A stretch of DNA of 41,218 bases, from the IMG/VR virus record IMGVR_UViG_3300020179_000065, positions 1 through 41,218 of that record; one strand, written 5' to 3'. Source of the stretch: a virus. The notes beneath the pieces were generated by a model. The model was not told the DNA's origin. It did no database searches and saw only the letters and a list, made by a program, of their open reading frames with translations. The translations under genes and the position numbers were made by a program. Below, piece by piece: positions 1 to 9,272 of the stretch; position 1 is the first letter of the stretch, and each line of letters starts with the position of its first letter.

Positions 1-3000
1 TCCGTCGTCTCGCCGCCACCGTCAACCGTGGCCGAATTCAACGGATTGGTCAGGATATAGACGTTCGCCGCATTTGTGGACAGCGACGACAAAACCACCG
101 ACTCCGTCGCCGTGTCGGTCGAAATGACGTCCCATACGACCGTGCTGCGCTCCGCACGAACCATCTTCGTTAAAGGCACCACGACGTAAGAGACACCCAC
201 GGTTTGCTCGATGACCGAGATTACGTCCGATTGACGCACCGCGTTATCCAGCCGTAGCGAAGCAAAGAAGTTGTCGAGATTTGTTCGCAAGGCTTGATCG
301 ACGACGACGGGGTCGCGGCCTTTTTGCAGGACCACCGTGGCCGAAAGGTCCAAAGGCGCGGGGATCGCCTCTTTCACCAGAACGTCAGCCGTCGCGTGTT
401 TCGAATCATCAATCGCATTTTGCGCCAGCGACACGATCAGATTCGTCGTGTAAGTAACCGTGAAGTTTTCGTCATGCTGATAGTTGACCAACACGGTCGC
501 ACCGGACGGAATCGCGCCCGTCTCGACTCGCGTAATCGAAACAGCGGTCGTCTGCGTGCCGAGCGTAATCGTAAAATCAGGCAGGCCCGAGGGGTCATTC
601 GGGCCTTTGTATTGCGTCAGGCCGTCTGCGCTGAACACTTCAATCGTGAAGTAGTTAGCACCTAGATTGTCTAAGAACTCGGCGTATTGACCGATCAGAA
701 CGTGCTGTTCGCCCGTAATCGTGACCGCGCTACCAGATGCGCCGCCCGAGATTTGCAGGTAATCGCCAGATAAAGTCGAACGGCCATAGTCCAAAGGCGA
801 TTTCGGATGATAAAGGCCATAGTTGGCCGCATCGAGTGTGCCTGAAACCGTCCCGACAACCGACGTGATGGAAGCGACGGGTTGGCGAGGCAGTACGAAC
901 TGCGTGCCTGCTTGCTTGCGATAAGAACCAAGCACGATGTCGGTCAGATCAACCACGGGCTGCGCGATGGCCGTGTTGAGTTGAATGGTGTTATACGAAA
1001 GAATCGTGACGCCCGTGAGGTCGAAGATTTCTCCGGTCGAGACGTTCTTGAACTCGTAGCCCGCCACAGGCACGTCGAGCATTTCGACAATCGGGTTGAT
1101 CGCTGAAAGCGACGAATCGACAGCCGTAAAAATCAGATTAGCCGGATTGCCGACGACTTCAAACTGCACATCGTCTGCAATCTCATAGGAGAAGGCGAAC
1201 GTGTCGGTAATCGTGGCGATGTTGCTTTCGCCCTGTACCCAAACGTCCACCTTGCCGCCTCGATGGACGCCGTTTTCGTCCAAGTCCCGAAGCATGAGCG
1301 CATCGCCAGCGGCGATGACGATGGCTTTAATCACGCCCGGCACGTCCGCTGCGGTCTGCGTGTAACCTTGAGCGGTGCCGGAATCGACCGAAGCGAGTCG
1401 ATTTTGCGCGCGTTCGATTAGCGACAGGTTCGACTCGGTGCCCGAACCGCCGAACATCGGCGCTGAGTTCGTGACAAGCAAGCCGCCCGAGATTTGCGAG
1501 AGCACTTGGCGCACTTGGCCCGTGCCCACGTTGCCCGAAGCACCCGCGCTGGTCGCCCGCACAGGCACGTTGACACGATAACGGCCCGAAACCGGATCGT
1601 AGTATGACGCCAACTGCGCGAAGTCGATGGACGCTGCGCGTGACGTGACAAACTGAACGGAGCCTGAAAGTACGACGGTGCCCAATGGGATTTGGATCGT
1701 AAAGGTCGGGCGACGACTCGTGTAAAACGTCACCTCACCCTGCGCCTGTTGCCCCGCACGACGCAAAACGCCGAAGTTACTCGCGTAAGCATCGAACGAT
1801 GAATCAATCAGGTTTTGTACGGCTCCATCGGTCGTCAGATAGAACGCGGCTTTGAGCGCCTGCTTGTAAGCACTTTGGCTGACAGGAATCGACGTGCCCG
1901 ATCCCTGCGGGTCGTCCACCTGAAGCAAAAGCGTTGGCGTGCGTGTCCGATACAGAAAGTCCATCAAGAACCGAAGCCGCTCGGCCTCGGACGAGAAGGG
2001 GTCGATTACCGTGTCCCTTAATACAGACCCCGGCTCGACCTTGATCTGAGGGTTAGAGCGATAAATCGACGTCACGAAACTTTCGACGATTGATTGCCGC
2101 GTCGCCAGCGGGAATGAACCAATCGCCGTAGTAATCGACAACGGACGTGCCACGACCTCTTGCGATAGCGCGGACTCGTATTCGAGATTAGCCGTCGCGT
2201 TGTAGTAGACCGCTAAGACCACATAGTAAAGCGGTGTCTCGGCGGGCAACGACGAGAAACTACCAACCCGAATGGTCGGAGGGTCCGAAGTCGGGCCATT
2301 TGATCGCCCATGCTCGAAAGAATAGACGGTGAACGTCCGAACGCTCTGAATCGTCGCGGACATTCGGATATGCCGGACGGTTTCAGGGATGACAAACCGC
2401 GTGTCCAAGTCGGCTTGCAGTAAGTCCCGATTCTCGTTCTCTTGACGAGCCAATACCCTGAAATACTGCGGGTCCGACAAAGGCACGTCGTTCCCATCGA
2501 CGGCGACGTTCGTATCCAGATCGATTTCGCCAAACGTCGCCGTTTCCTGTTGGCCCGCACCCTGAGTGATCAGGTTCAGGTTGATCTTCGTGTAACCACT
2601 CGCGCCACCACCAGATTCGGTGGAGGCGTAGAAGTTCATGCCACGAAAACCAAGTGACGCACTCGGCTCGGCTTCAATGTCCACCACGGCGTTTTTTTGC
2701 GTGACGCGCACATTGGTCGGCGCGGTGGCAATCACCACGTCCGCATCGCTAACCAACCGAATCGTCGCCGTCGCAGGAGGCGTGGCTACGCCAGAGGGAT
2801 TGATTGCCCGCACCGAGATCGTGTTCGCGCCGGACAACAAAACCAAGCCGTCCGGCTCATACGCAGGATTCGGCACCGTGAATACGCCGTCACCCCATAA
2901 GGCCAACGACGGATCAGACGAATAGCCGGACCCATTGACGGACACCTGAAAGTCAACGGCGTCGTCGGGCAGCGTGCCTTGTATGAATCGGCGCGCAAAT

Positions 3001-3065
3001 GTAGTGCTGAACGCGAGCGTTTCCCGCGCCACACCATCAGGTCCGGTAATCGTAACGAGCGGCAT
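1..3065 (-). CDS. Baseplate J-like wedge protein (3' end beyond the window)
   Basis: The ATG at 3063-3065 overlaps the TAA of the preceding gene (TAATG), and the frame stays open to base 1, giving at least 1021 residues; the C-terminus is missing. The first 150 or so residues look like Ig or fibronectin-type beta domains. The baseplate J hallmark lies in the middle: a stretch rich in AGASGNVGTGQV followed by FGGSGTESNLSLIERAQNRL and a segment resembling PGVIKAIVI. In contractile phages this family (T4 gp6, P2 gpJ) forms the wedge ring around the hub. It is the last visible gene of the minus-strand tail operon and follows a gp25-like gene, the usual W-J arrangement. Family call is firm; the N-terminal beta domains are an addition to the core family. 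Confidence 0.88.
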   Translation of the reverse strand, partial: MPLVTITGPDGVARETLAFSTTFARRFIQGTLPDDAVDFQVSVNGSGYSSDPSLALWGDGVFTVPNPAYEPDGLVLLSGANTISVRAINPSGVATPPATATIRLVSDADVVIATAPTNVRVTQKNAVVDIEAEPSASLGFRGMNFYASTESGGGASGYTKINLNLITQGAGQQETATFGEIDLDTNVAVDGNDVPLSDPQYFRVLARQENENRDLLQADLDTRFVIPETVRHIRMSATIQSVRTFTVYSFEHGRSNGPTSDPPTIRVGSFSSLPAETPLYYVVLAVYYNATANLEYESALSQEVVARPLSITTAIGSFPLATRQSIVESFVTSIYRSNPQIKVEPGSVLRDTVIDPFSSEAERLRFLMDFLYRTRTPTLLLQVDDPQGSGTSIPVSQSAYKQALKAAFYLTTDGAVQNLIDSSFDAYASNFGVLRRAGQQAQGEVTFYTSRRPTFTIQIPLGTVVLSGSVQFVTSRAASIDFAQLASYYDPVSGRYRVNVPVRATSAGASGNVGTGQVRQVLSQISGGLLVTNSAPMFGGSGTESNLSLIERAQNRLASVDSGTAQGYTQTAADVPGVIKAIVIAAGDALMLRDLDENGVHRGGKVDVWVQGESNIATITDTFAFSYEIADDVQFEVVGNPANLIFTAVDSSLSAINPIVEMLDVPVAGYEFKNVSTGEIFDLTGVTILSYNTIQLNTAIAQPVVDLTDIVLGSYRKQAGTQFVLPRQPVASITSVVGTVSGTLDAANYGLYHPKSPLDYGRSTLSGDYLQISGGASGSAVTITGEQHVLIGQYAEFLDNLGANYFTIEVFSADGLTQYKGPNDPSGLPDFTITLGTQTTAVSITRVETGAIPSGATVLVNYQHDENFTVTYTTNLIVSLAQNAIDDSKHATADVLVKEAIPAPLDLSATVVLQKGRDPVVVDQALRTNLDNFFASLRLDNAVRQSDVISVIEQTVGVSYVVVPLTKMVRAERSTVVWDVISTDTATESVVLSSLSTNAANVYILTNPLNSATVDGGGETT

Positions 3066-3265
3066 TAGCCTTCCTCGGGGTCAACGCCTAGTTTCATCGA
3101 CGAGGTTTCTACGACCGCATCAATGGCGTCTAACGCTTTGACAAACATCGAGAGTTTCTGCTTGAACTCAGGATCAAACCGAGAAAAGTCCTCTAAGTCA
3201 GACTTCAAGCGTGCGATTGCGAGCGTCATGCCGATAAGTTTTTGTGCTTTGACTTTGTCGTTCAT
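3065..3265 (-). CDS. Small helical protein between the wedge genes
   Basis: This 66-residue protein is not recognised. Its ATG overlaps the TGA of the gp25-like gene by 4 nt (ATGA), and its TAA overlaps the ATG of the baseplate J gene, so translational coupling on both sides is likely. The sequence is charged and predicted by eye to be mostly helical (for example KLIGMTLAIARLKSDLEDF), with an acidic end DPEEG. Its place between two wedge genes suggests a small baseplate or assembly factor, but nothing in the sequence shows this directly. Confidence 0.75.
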   Translation of the reverse strand: MNDKVKAQKLIGMTLAIARLKSDLEDFSRFDPEFKQKLSMFVKALDAIDAVVETSSMKLGVDPEEG

Positions 3266-4404
3266 TTGACCGCCGTAGGTTGAATACCTAGACTAAGACC
3301 GTTGGTGCCTTTAAGAGCAACAACACCCGGAACCGTAAACACGATGTTCAGCGTAACGGGCTGATTGGATGCGTTTCGCACGGTGACCTGCGCCCTAAAC
3401 ACCGTGGGATCATTCGGATCGATTTGCACCTGCACGTTGCTAATCGAGTATAGCCGTTCTTCGGGCGTCACCGCCTGATATTTCGACTGCGCCGACTGAA
3501 GCGACTTCACCTTTTCCAACGCGGTCTGAATATCCAAGCGCACGAGCGTCTGCGTCGGCGTAAGTGCCTTCGCGCCAATGCGCGTCGTGACTTCAGAGCC
3601 GTAGGTCGGATGATAAGGGTTCGATCCAAGCACCGTCAGGATCGCCTTCAGGCAAGCCTGATAGAGTAGGTTCTCGTTCTCAATCAGGGTCATATCCCCC
3701 TGAATGTCGAACCGATAATCGTTCTCGACGTAAGTACCACCACAACGCGGGCATCTTTCGGAAGGTGCAGCGTAGGTCACTTTGATTGTCGGGTTGCCAA
3801 CCAAAGGCCGCACGAACTTCACCCGCCGCGAAGGTACGGGGAATACGCCCGCAGGCAACTCGGTAGGCAGCACGTCGTAGTAGGTGACTAACTGCCAAGC
3901 GGGGTAAATCTCTTTGCCCCTCGCGCCCAACTGCTCAAAACCTAACGCCGCTGCGCCACCACCGGAGATACGGATGAACGATTCCGTGCTCGGTTCACCG
4001 TTGTCCAAGATGGACAGAACACCGTCGGTGTCGTCCACGAGCACGAAATCAGTCTCAAGCCGAATCGTTTGCACGATGCGGTTGATGCTGACCTGATCGC
4101 CCTCGGGCAGCGTAATAAACACCGTCCCTCGGCGGGTTGTGATGTTCAGAAGATTGCCGTTCGCACCAATGGGCGGCACGCAACGCTGAATCTTATACGG
4201 CCCACGCTTACTCGACGTAAGCGTGGCAATCGAAAACAAACCGCTAGACGGAATGTAGTCCTTGTCGTTGACGAGGATAAATACCGAATCGGTTGATGCG
4301 ATTGAAGTCGTGGTGACCAGCGTTTGACGATCATCAGAAATCGTCACGGGTTCTTCCACGATTAAGTGCGGGCAACGATGCCCTATTTGTGGTTCGCGGC
4401 TCAT
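3262..4404 (-). CDS. gp25/gpW-like baseplate wedge protein with long N-terminal extension
   Basis: 380 residues. The part from about residue 230 onward carries the gp25-like pattern: a GDMTLIENENLLYQA segment, then LTVLGSNPYHPTYGSE, which matches the usual 'L...LGSNPFHPxYGS' core of T4 gp25 and P2 gpW. Those proteins are usually about 100-130 residues, so roughly 230 residues are extra at the N-terminus. The extension has a CPRCGG motif near residue 220 that may be half of a zinc site. The protein would sit in the inner baseplate, binding the baseplate J protein encoded downstream. The ATG at 4404 is preceded directly by a hairpin and has no clear free Shine-Dalgarno sequence. Confident for the C-terminal domain, unsure of the role of the extension. 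Confidence 0.8.
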   Translation of the reverse strand: MSREPQIGHRCPHLIVEEPVTISDDRQTLVTTTSIASTDSVFILVNDKDYIPSSGLFSIATLTSSKRGPYKIQRCVPPIGANGNLLNITTRRGTVFITLPEGDQVSINRIVQTIRLETDFVLVDDTDGVLSILDNGEPSTESFIRISGGGAAALGFEQLGARGKEIYPAWQLVTYYDVLPTELPAGVFPVPSRRVKFVRPLVGNPTIKVTYAAPSERCPRCGGTYVENDYRFDIQGDMTLIENENLLYQACLKAILTVLGSNPYHPTYGSEVTTRIGAKALTPTQTLVRLDIQTALEKVKSLQSAQSKYQAVTPEERLYSISNVQVQIDPNDPTVFRAQVTVRNASNQPVTLNIVFTVPGVVALKGTNGLSLGIQPTAVK

Positions 4405-4439
4405 TCTAGCCTTATGGCTAGATAGCCGCGTTAGCGGCT
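4405..4439 (-). other. Two tandem hairpins in the intergenic gap
   Basis: Two perfect inverted repeats fill the gap between the coiled-coil protein gene and the gp25-like gene: 4405-4422 (7-bp arms, TTAT loop) and 4424-4439 (6-bp arms, GTTA loop). On the minus-strand transcript the first lies directly against the ATG at 4404 and its loop holds AAGG, the only purine-rich candidate ribosome site. There is no T-run, so this is not an obvious terminator. It may control translation or mRNA processing. Confidence 0.5.
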
Positions 4440-5833
4440 CAAGCGGGCAGCGTGATTGTGACCGATGCGCCCAATGACTTGAGTGTGCGGAGCGTGCTTT
4501 CCAGATTCACCGCCTCGGTCGTTGGACGATTCTCGGCTAGAGCCTTGACCTGCGATGAAAGCGCCTTGACCTGCTCGGCCAATGTCGTGATGTGCGTTTG
4601 CAGGTTGCCCATTGCCACAACCGCCTGCCGCTGCTCGTTCTGAATCGTGTTCACCCAATCCTTGAGATTGGCGTAATCCTGCGCGGCCTTCTTGAAACGC
4701 TCTTCAAAAAAGAGGTTGCCCTTGTTGTTCGCGGCGGGTGCTTGGCTCAAATCACGAAGCAAAGCCTCAAACCGCGTGATTGAAGCGTTCGCAGAGGCCA
4801 AGCCCTTGTCGAGAAGATCGACACGCTTGGTTACGTTCACCGCTTCCTCAAGCCGAATCGAAATGTCCAGAATCTCGTCTTGAACCGTCTTGAGAATCTT
4901 GCCCTCAACCGCTTCGAACGCCGAAGCCTCGACCGCAGGAGCCGCTGCAACCGCGACGGCGGGCTTGCTGCGGTTTTGCAGCATGGTCATCTCGAAACCA
5001 AAGGCGTCACGGTACTTGGCGAACGCCCTCGGGTCGGCCTGCTTACCGTCAGACAACTCGTGATAAGCGTTGTTCACGATGGACGTGCGCTTGGGCCGAT
5101 CTTCGGCCAGAAGCCACATATAGAAGGAAAGGAACGCATTGGTGTGCCCCTTCAATGAATCGACGGCGGGGAGCATCGGGCTCGGGAAGAAACTTCCGTT
5201 ACCCGCGTCACCGCTCATAAACGCATTACGGATCACCACACGCTCCGCAGGCTTCAGGCTCAAAACCTTGAAACCCGCCATGTAGAACGTATTGAAAACG
5301 GCCCGCTGTATATCTTCGTTCGGGTTCAACTTATTGAAGAACCCCACGAAATTCGCCTCGGGCGGCAAAGCCTTACCATCAAAGGCAGTCATGCAGCGGT
5401 ACAAGAATCGTGCGGGCAACTTGCTGTACGAACTGAGCAACTGCTTGACGAAACTGTTGGGCTTGCCGCTGATTACGGCGTCTGCAATCGCGGCGTTCTC
5501 GTCTACTTCGATTTGCATTGGCTTCGATACATCAAAGGTATTGGTTTCCATCGTGAACTCGTGGATGTGCTTGTTGTTCATCGCGTTAATCGCCATGCGG
5601 ATACCAGACAGACCGTTCTCGGCCACGATGGGGATACGCCGAGCCTTGGCGTGATTACGCGCCCGCTCAAGACCGCCATGCGACGAGGACAGGTGCCTGA
5701 GCACCATGACGTCAATATCTTGTGGAAACTCGACGGGAGACGAACCCAACAAACGGATTGTGTGACCGTCTTGCTCAAGCGCAGCGGCGTGGTTCTTAGC
5801 GTGGTCAGGCTTGGAGACTATTCCGATAATCAT
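4439..5833 (-). CDS. DUF2325-like N-terminal domain with C-terminal coiled coil
   Basis: 464 residues from the ATG at 5833, chosen over the upstream GTG at 5872 because AAGGAAG lies ahead of it and because MIIGIVSKPDH begins the recognisable fold. Residues 1-85 form a small alpha/beta domain with the pattern of DUF2325: a beta strand, then 'DVMVLRHLSSSHGG' and an alternating 'ARRIPIVAENGLSG' segment. The middle is unrecognised. The last 160 residues are long amphipathic helices rich in heptads (for example LAEQVKALSSQVKALAEN), a likely coiled coil. It lies between the sigma-like factor and the baseplate wedge genes. Whether it is structural, regulatory or an assembly factor is not known; the DUF2325 assignment is tentative. 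Confidence 0.65.
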   Translation of the reverse strand: MIIGIVSKPDHAKNHAAALEQDGHTIRLLGSSPVEFPQDIDVMVLRHLSSSHGGLERARNHAKARRIPIVAENGLSGIRMAINAMNNKHIHEFTMETNTFDVSKPMQIEVDENAAIADAVISGKPNSFVKQLLSSYSKLPARFLYRCMTAFDGKALPPEANFVGFFNKLNPNEDIQRAVFNTFYMAGFKVLSLKPAERVVIRNAFMSGDAGNGSFFPSPMLPAVDSLKGHTNAFLSFYMWLLAEDRPKRTSIVNNAYHELSDGKQADPRAFAKYRDAFGFEMTMLQNRSKPAVAVAAAPAVEASAFEAVEGKILKTVQDEILDISIRLEEAVNVTKRVDLLDKGLASANASITRFEALLRDLSQAPAANNKGNLFFEERFKKAAQDYANLKDWVNTIQNEQRQAVVAMGNLQTHITTLAEQVKALSSQVKALAENRPTTEAVNLESTLRTLKSLGASVTITLPA

Positions 5834-5880
5834 TCGTGATGCGCTTCCTTTCAACAAGGTCATACGCAGCACGAACCGGA

Positions 5881-6768
5881 CTACACCCCCCTAAAACTCT
5901 GAGCCGCACTTTTCACCGAAGCAATCGCCCTTTCGAGCATGAACGGCCTGCACTTGCCCCTATAAAACCTTTCGAGGTCGCTTTTCTTGTAGCCCATCGC
6001 CATACGCGCGGCGACTTCTTTTGTTAAACTTGCGTCCGCTTGCGTGTCGCTTGCCAACGCTAATGCTTTATCTACAAGCGCGTTGAATGCAAAACCTATT
6101 TCAGCATTTTCAAATGAATTATGCACTACCATATTCGTAGAAGCGGCGTCGATTGGCTCGCCGTCTGAGTTATAAATGCCGATTTGCTCAGACGATCCAA
6201 TACGACCCCATTTACGATGGTAATTGCCCAACACGCATTTAATGATTAAATGGACGTAATGACCAAAAGTCGATTTCGACGCATCAAAAGGGCACGTCCC
6301 TTTGTTGCGAACCAAGATGCCCTTGTAGACCTCTTGCAGTACGTCTTCAGGGTTATAACCGTATCGAACGCATGATCGCGCAAAGCCCGCGTAGAACAAC
6401 TTGGCGACCTCATGCCCACGCTTGGTCAAATCAATGCCACGCTCGGGCTCGTGAATCGAAAGCGCGTTGCTCGTCTTGAGGCGAGGCTTTCGTTCGGCAA
6501 TCGACAAAGGGCTGAACAACGTCAGCGTGTCCAAGCCGCTTGCCGGATTCGAAATCTTGAAATAGCGCGCAAACCCAATCTTAGGGTCACGCGCCTCTGG
6601 TCCAGGCTGCGGATTGCGATTGGTAATCGCAATCAACGTCTTGCGCGCCGAAGGGTACTGCATCGAACCCGTCGGCCAATCGACCTCAAACAAGCCCGAG
6701 TCCAACTTTCGGACACGGTGCCCGCCATGAACGATGCGCGCAAAATACGTCTCGACCTGCATCAGCAT
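5881..6768 (-). CDS. Sigma-70-like transcription factor
   Basis: 295 residues from ATG 6768, preceded by GAAGGG with short spacing; a GTG lies at 6771 and another ATG at 6762. Residues 117-190 match sigma region 2: KLFYAGFARSCVRYG, then EDVLQEVYKGIL (the 'DLxQExxxGL' core-binding segment), FDASKSTFGHYVHLIIKCVL (the 'F..F..Y....I' part) and NYHRKWGR. The C-terminal 50 residues (AARMAMGYKKSDLERFYRGK) can form a helix-turn-helix like region 4. About 115 residues at the N-terminus are unlike sigma factors. Phages use such factors to direct host RNA polymerase to middle or late genes. Placement inside the tail operon is unusual. The family call is good; target promoters are not known, though the 43-nt elements at 31.8-39.2 kb are candidates. 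Confidence 0.75.
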   Translation of the reverse strand: MLMQVETYFARIVHGGHRVRKLDSGLFEVDWPTGSMQYPSARKTLIAITNRNPQPGPEARDPKIGFARYFKISNPASGLDTLTLFSPLSIAERKPRLKTSNALSIHEPERGIDLTKRGHEVAKLFYAGFARSCVRYGYNPEDVLQEVYKGILVRNKGTCPFDASKSTFGHYVHLIIKCVLGNYHRKWGRIGSSEQIGIYNSDGEPIDAASTNMVVHNSFENAEIGFAFNALVDKALALASDTQADASLTKEVAARMAMGYKKSDLERFYRGKCRPFMLERAIASVKSAAQSFRGV

Positions 6769-6816
6769 CACCGCCCTTCACGTTGCAGGCGGGGATACTA
6801 ACTACACTTGGCACCG

Positions 6817-6837
6817 ATGTAACCCAAAAAGTTACAT
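6817..6837. repeat. 7-bp inverted repeat upstream of the sigma-like gene
   Basis: ATGTAAC and GTTACAT face each other across a 7-nt loop, 49 bases upstream of the sigma-like gene start and after the end of the spike gene. On the minus strand TTGGGT, 17 bases and TAGTTA run through it, a weak match to a bacterial promoter. It could be an operator or an RNA hairpin; there is no T-run on the minus strand to make it a terminator. Confidence 0.4.
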
Positions 6838-6862
6838 GGCGTTGCGTTTTTTCCTACGAGAC

Positions 6863-9265
6863 TCAGTAGACCAAGAAGTTTGCCACGCCAAGAGTGCCGA
6901 TGGTATTGAATCGCTTACCTGTAAAAGCGTCGATCACTCCATCGGTTAGCACAGCACCAGCGTTTGCAGTACGAACATTGGCGAGTAATGAACCTAATGG
7001 CGCACTTAGCGTGATGTTTCCAAGCAAAGACTCGACTTGGAAACGTCTTAGCGCACGCTGCTCGATTTCTCCGGTGTCCGCGATGATTGAAATATCCCCG
7101 AGATTAGTTTTGAGTTTTATATTGCTGAAACCGAGCGGTGAACTAATCTCAAGACCCGCTTCTGCGCCTGTAAAACCCGAAATCAATCTAATACCGTCTG
7201 CTGCACCCGCTTTGTCGAACGCATTAGCCGGAAAATCAGGCATATTTAACGCGGCCACACCAAGCGCAAGACCTAACGCACTATGCGTGCTCACATTGAA
7301 ACTGCCAAAACTCACGTCATGGTCGAATCGGCCCAAGCCGATGTATGATTTCTGCCCGCCAAAAGGCGCGGCCCATTGATCCACGGTGCCACCAATCGCC
7401 CCCGTCGCAGGACTGCCCGTGAACGTCGTGGTTCGAGCCGCCTTCAAACTAAAAGCACCGCCACCGTAAGCATATTCAGCATTTCCGGAAACACTTACAT
7501 TCAAGTTGCTCGTGTTCACGCTCATCGCGTCGCCTGAGTTTAACGCGAGGCTCTGATTCGCCGTGGAAGTAATGCTTTGGGCGTTGTTTAGTAAAATCTC
7601 CGGCGCTTGTATGTTTGCGAGCGTCGTCGCATTTAGTTTGATGCCCGCAGCACTTGTCACACGCACACCAAACACGCCCGCATCGGGACCGCCCGTTTCA
7701 GCACCACCGCCTGAAATCGTGACCGCGCCACTACTTGAGGTAATCTCGATGCCCACGTTGTCCGTCACTCGCGGACGTGCGACGTTGATCAACGAAACCG
7801 TGCCGTCACCACGCACGGTCAAACTCTGGCCGTCTTCGTCCGTGCCGAGTCGCATCTCACGACCAACGGCGTGATACTCCTGATTCGACTTCGACCCCTT
7901 GCCAGGAAAATAAGACTTGAACACGCCACCCTTCGTGATCGCCATGAAAGCGTCCGGCGCTTTCAAGTCCACGGGGTTCTTCACGCGCACCAGAAAAGCC
8001 GCATGGTCCGTCTCGGGGTCATCGTCCTCGGCAGGCACGATGGATGCCGACACTTGGCCGTCTTTCGTGAAGACCTGCGGCTTCAACGGACGCGCGTAAG
8101 AACCACGGTCACCCGTCGGGTCATTACCAATCGCCGTGCCCAAAACGAACTCGACCATCGGCGCGTTTGGCGACCGATTCGTAGCGTCGATCTGCTCATC
8201 GCCGAGCGGCGTGTTGGGAAGCAAACGATCAATATCGAGGCCGTCGGTTTGCTCGCTGACGGGCAGCGTGCCGTCAGTTGTATGTGCGACCTCAATGCGG
8301 TATTCGGAGTAGGTTTGGCCCGTCGGACCCTGCGTCACCCGCTGATACGGCTTGCCGCCGTACACGATTTCGGGGACGACCTTATCATCATATACGTTAT
8401 TGTCTTGGTCGATGAACAGCCCCCGCTTCAGAACATCTCGGGGGTCAACGTGATTCGGGATGTTCGGCAGGTTGACGAAAACCGTATTGACCTCTAACCC
8501 ACCGCTATTCGTGTTCTCCAACATGGACGGCTCAAGCGGAACGCCGTTTGCGTCCACTTGACGATCCCCATCCCAAAATATGCCGTCGGAAATCATCTGC
8601 GTCGGCAAAAAGGCCGCGTCACGTTGCACCATGCCGCCGTAGACACGAAAACCCGCGCCAGCATGAAACTGTTGAAGCGACCTCACTACAAGGGCTTGGT
8701 CTTGATCGCGCAGGGTGATCTCATTGCCACGTCGATTGGCAAGCGTCACCGATTCGTCCAAAAGCATATCGGCACCTTGCGCCGAAGATGCCGCGACGTT
8801 GCCCGCTTCTAGCAGCATGGACTTGTGCCGTCGACGCCCCACGATGCCCTTTAGGTTCTCCTGAACCTCGGGCGTCATCGCTAAGGCGTCTTGAGCGGTG
8901 AACTGCGTGATGAGCCAATCATAACCCTTCGCCACGCCCGGAATCACCCACGCTACAATCAAAGGCGTGCGGGTACGTCCTGATTCTTGATGCGTGTAAC
9001 CAATCACCGCGATATCCGCAGGCTCGGGCAACGCGCCCAAGAAATGCCGCGCACCGCCCGCCGCGAATGGGATTAGCACGTCACGGTAAATCGCGGATTG
9101 TCCGGTAAGCGACATCAAATCTACAACACGCTTTCGCGGATCTACGCGAAGCACTTTAGCAAACGCTAAAGGGAACGAGTTGCCGTCTTTGTTCGACGCA
9201 TTTGGCTCAAGCGCGTGTTCAGATGAGAGGTCTTGACGAATCTTCGCATTAGAAATCTTAGTCAT
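6863..9265 (-). CDS. Central spike protein with OB-fold domain and beta-helical C-terminus
   Basis: 800 residues. Residues 30-110 resemble the OB-fold of gp5/gpV spikes: FAKVLRVDPRKRVVDLMSL, a segment on RDVLIPFAAGG, then a glycine-rich turn and EPADIAVIGYTHQESG, like the 'P.GD.VlV.f...' region of the family. The C-terminal third is repetitive beta sequence (TSAAGIKLNATTLANIQAP and similar), typical of a triple-stranded helix or needle. In phages this protein trimerises below the hub and pierces the outer membrane. It follows the hub gene by 7 nt. GAGGGG precedes the ATG. No lysozyme domain is evident. The role is inferred from architecture and neighbours. Confidence 0.7.
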   Translation of the reverse strand: MTKISNAKIRQDLSSEHALEPNASNKDGNSFPLAFAKVLRVDPRKRVVDLMSLTGQSAIYRDVLIPFAAGGARHFLGALPEPADIAVIGYTHQESGRTRTPLIVAWVIPGVAKGYDWLITQFTAQDALAMTPEVQENLKGIVGRRRHKSMLLEAGNVAASSAQGADMLLDESVTLANRRGNEITLRDQDQALVVRSLQQFHAGAGFRVYGGMVQRDAAFLPTQMISDGIFWDGDRQVDANGVPLEPSMLENTNSGGLEVNTVFVNLPNIPNHVDPRDVLKRGLFIDQDNNVYDDKVVPEIVYGGKPYQRVTQGPTGQTYSEYRIEVAHTTDGTLPVSEQTDGLDIDRLLPNTPLGDEQIDATNRSPNAPMVEFVLGTAIGNDPTGDRGSYARPLKPQVFTKDGQVSASIVPAEDDDPETDHAAFLVRVKNPVDLKAPDAFMAITKGGVFKSYFPGKGSKSNQEYHAVGREMRLGTDEDGQSLTVRGDGTVSLINVARPRVTDNVGIEITSSSGAVTISGGGAETGGPDAGVFGVRVTSAAGIKLNATTLANIQAPEILLNNAQSITSTANQSLALNSGDAMSVNTSNLNVSVSGNAEYAYGGGAFSLKAARTTTFTGSPATGAIGGTVDQWAAPFGGQKSYIGLGRFDHDVSFGSFNVSTHSALGLALGVAALNMPDFPANAFDKAGAADGIRLISGFTGAEAGLEISSPLGFSNIKLKTNLGDISIIADTGEIEQRALRRFQVESLLGNITLSAPLGSLLANVRTANAGAVLTDGVIDAFTGKRFNTIGTLGVANFLVY

Positions 9266-9272
9266 TGGCCCC

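Noticed and set aside
1-2021. Plus- and minus-strand short frames under the baseplate J gene
   Set aside because: The long open minus-strand frame carries baseplate J motifs throughout; the others are basic, arginine-rich shadows.
4431-4658. Glycine/histidine-rich 75-residue minus-strand frame within the coiled-coil gene
   Set aside because: It is a shadow frame of the 3' end of the larger gene, without its own support.
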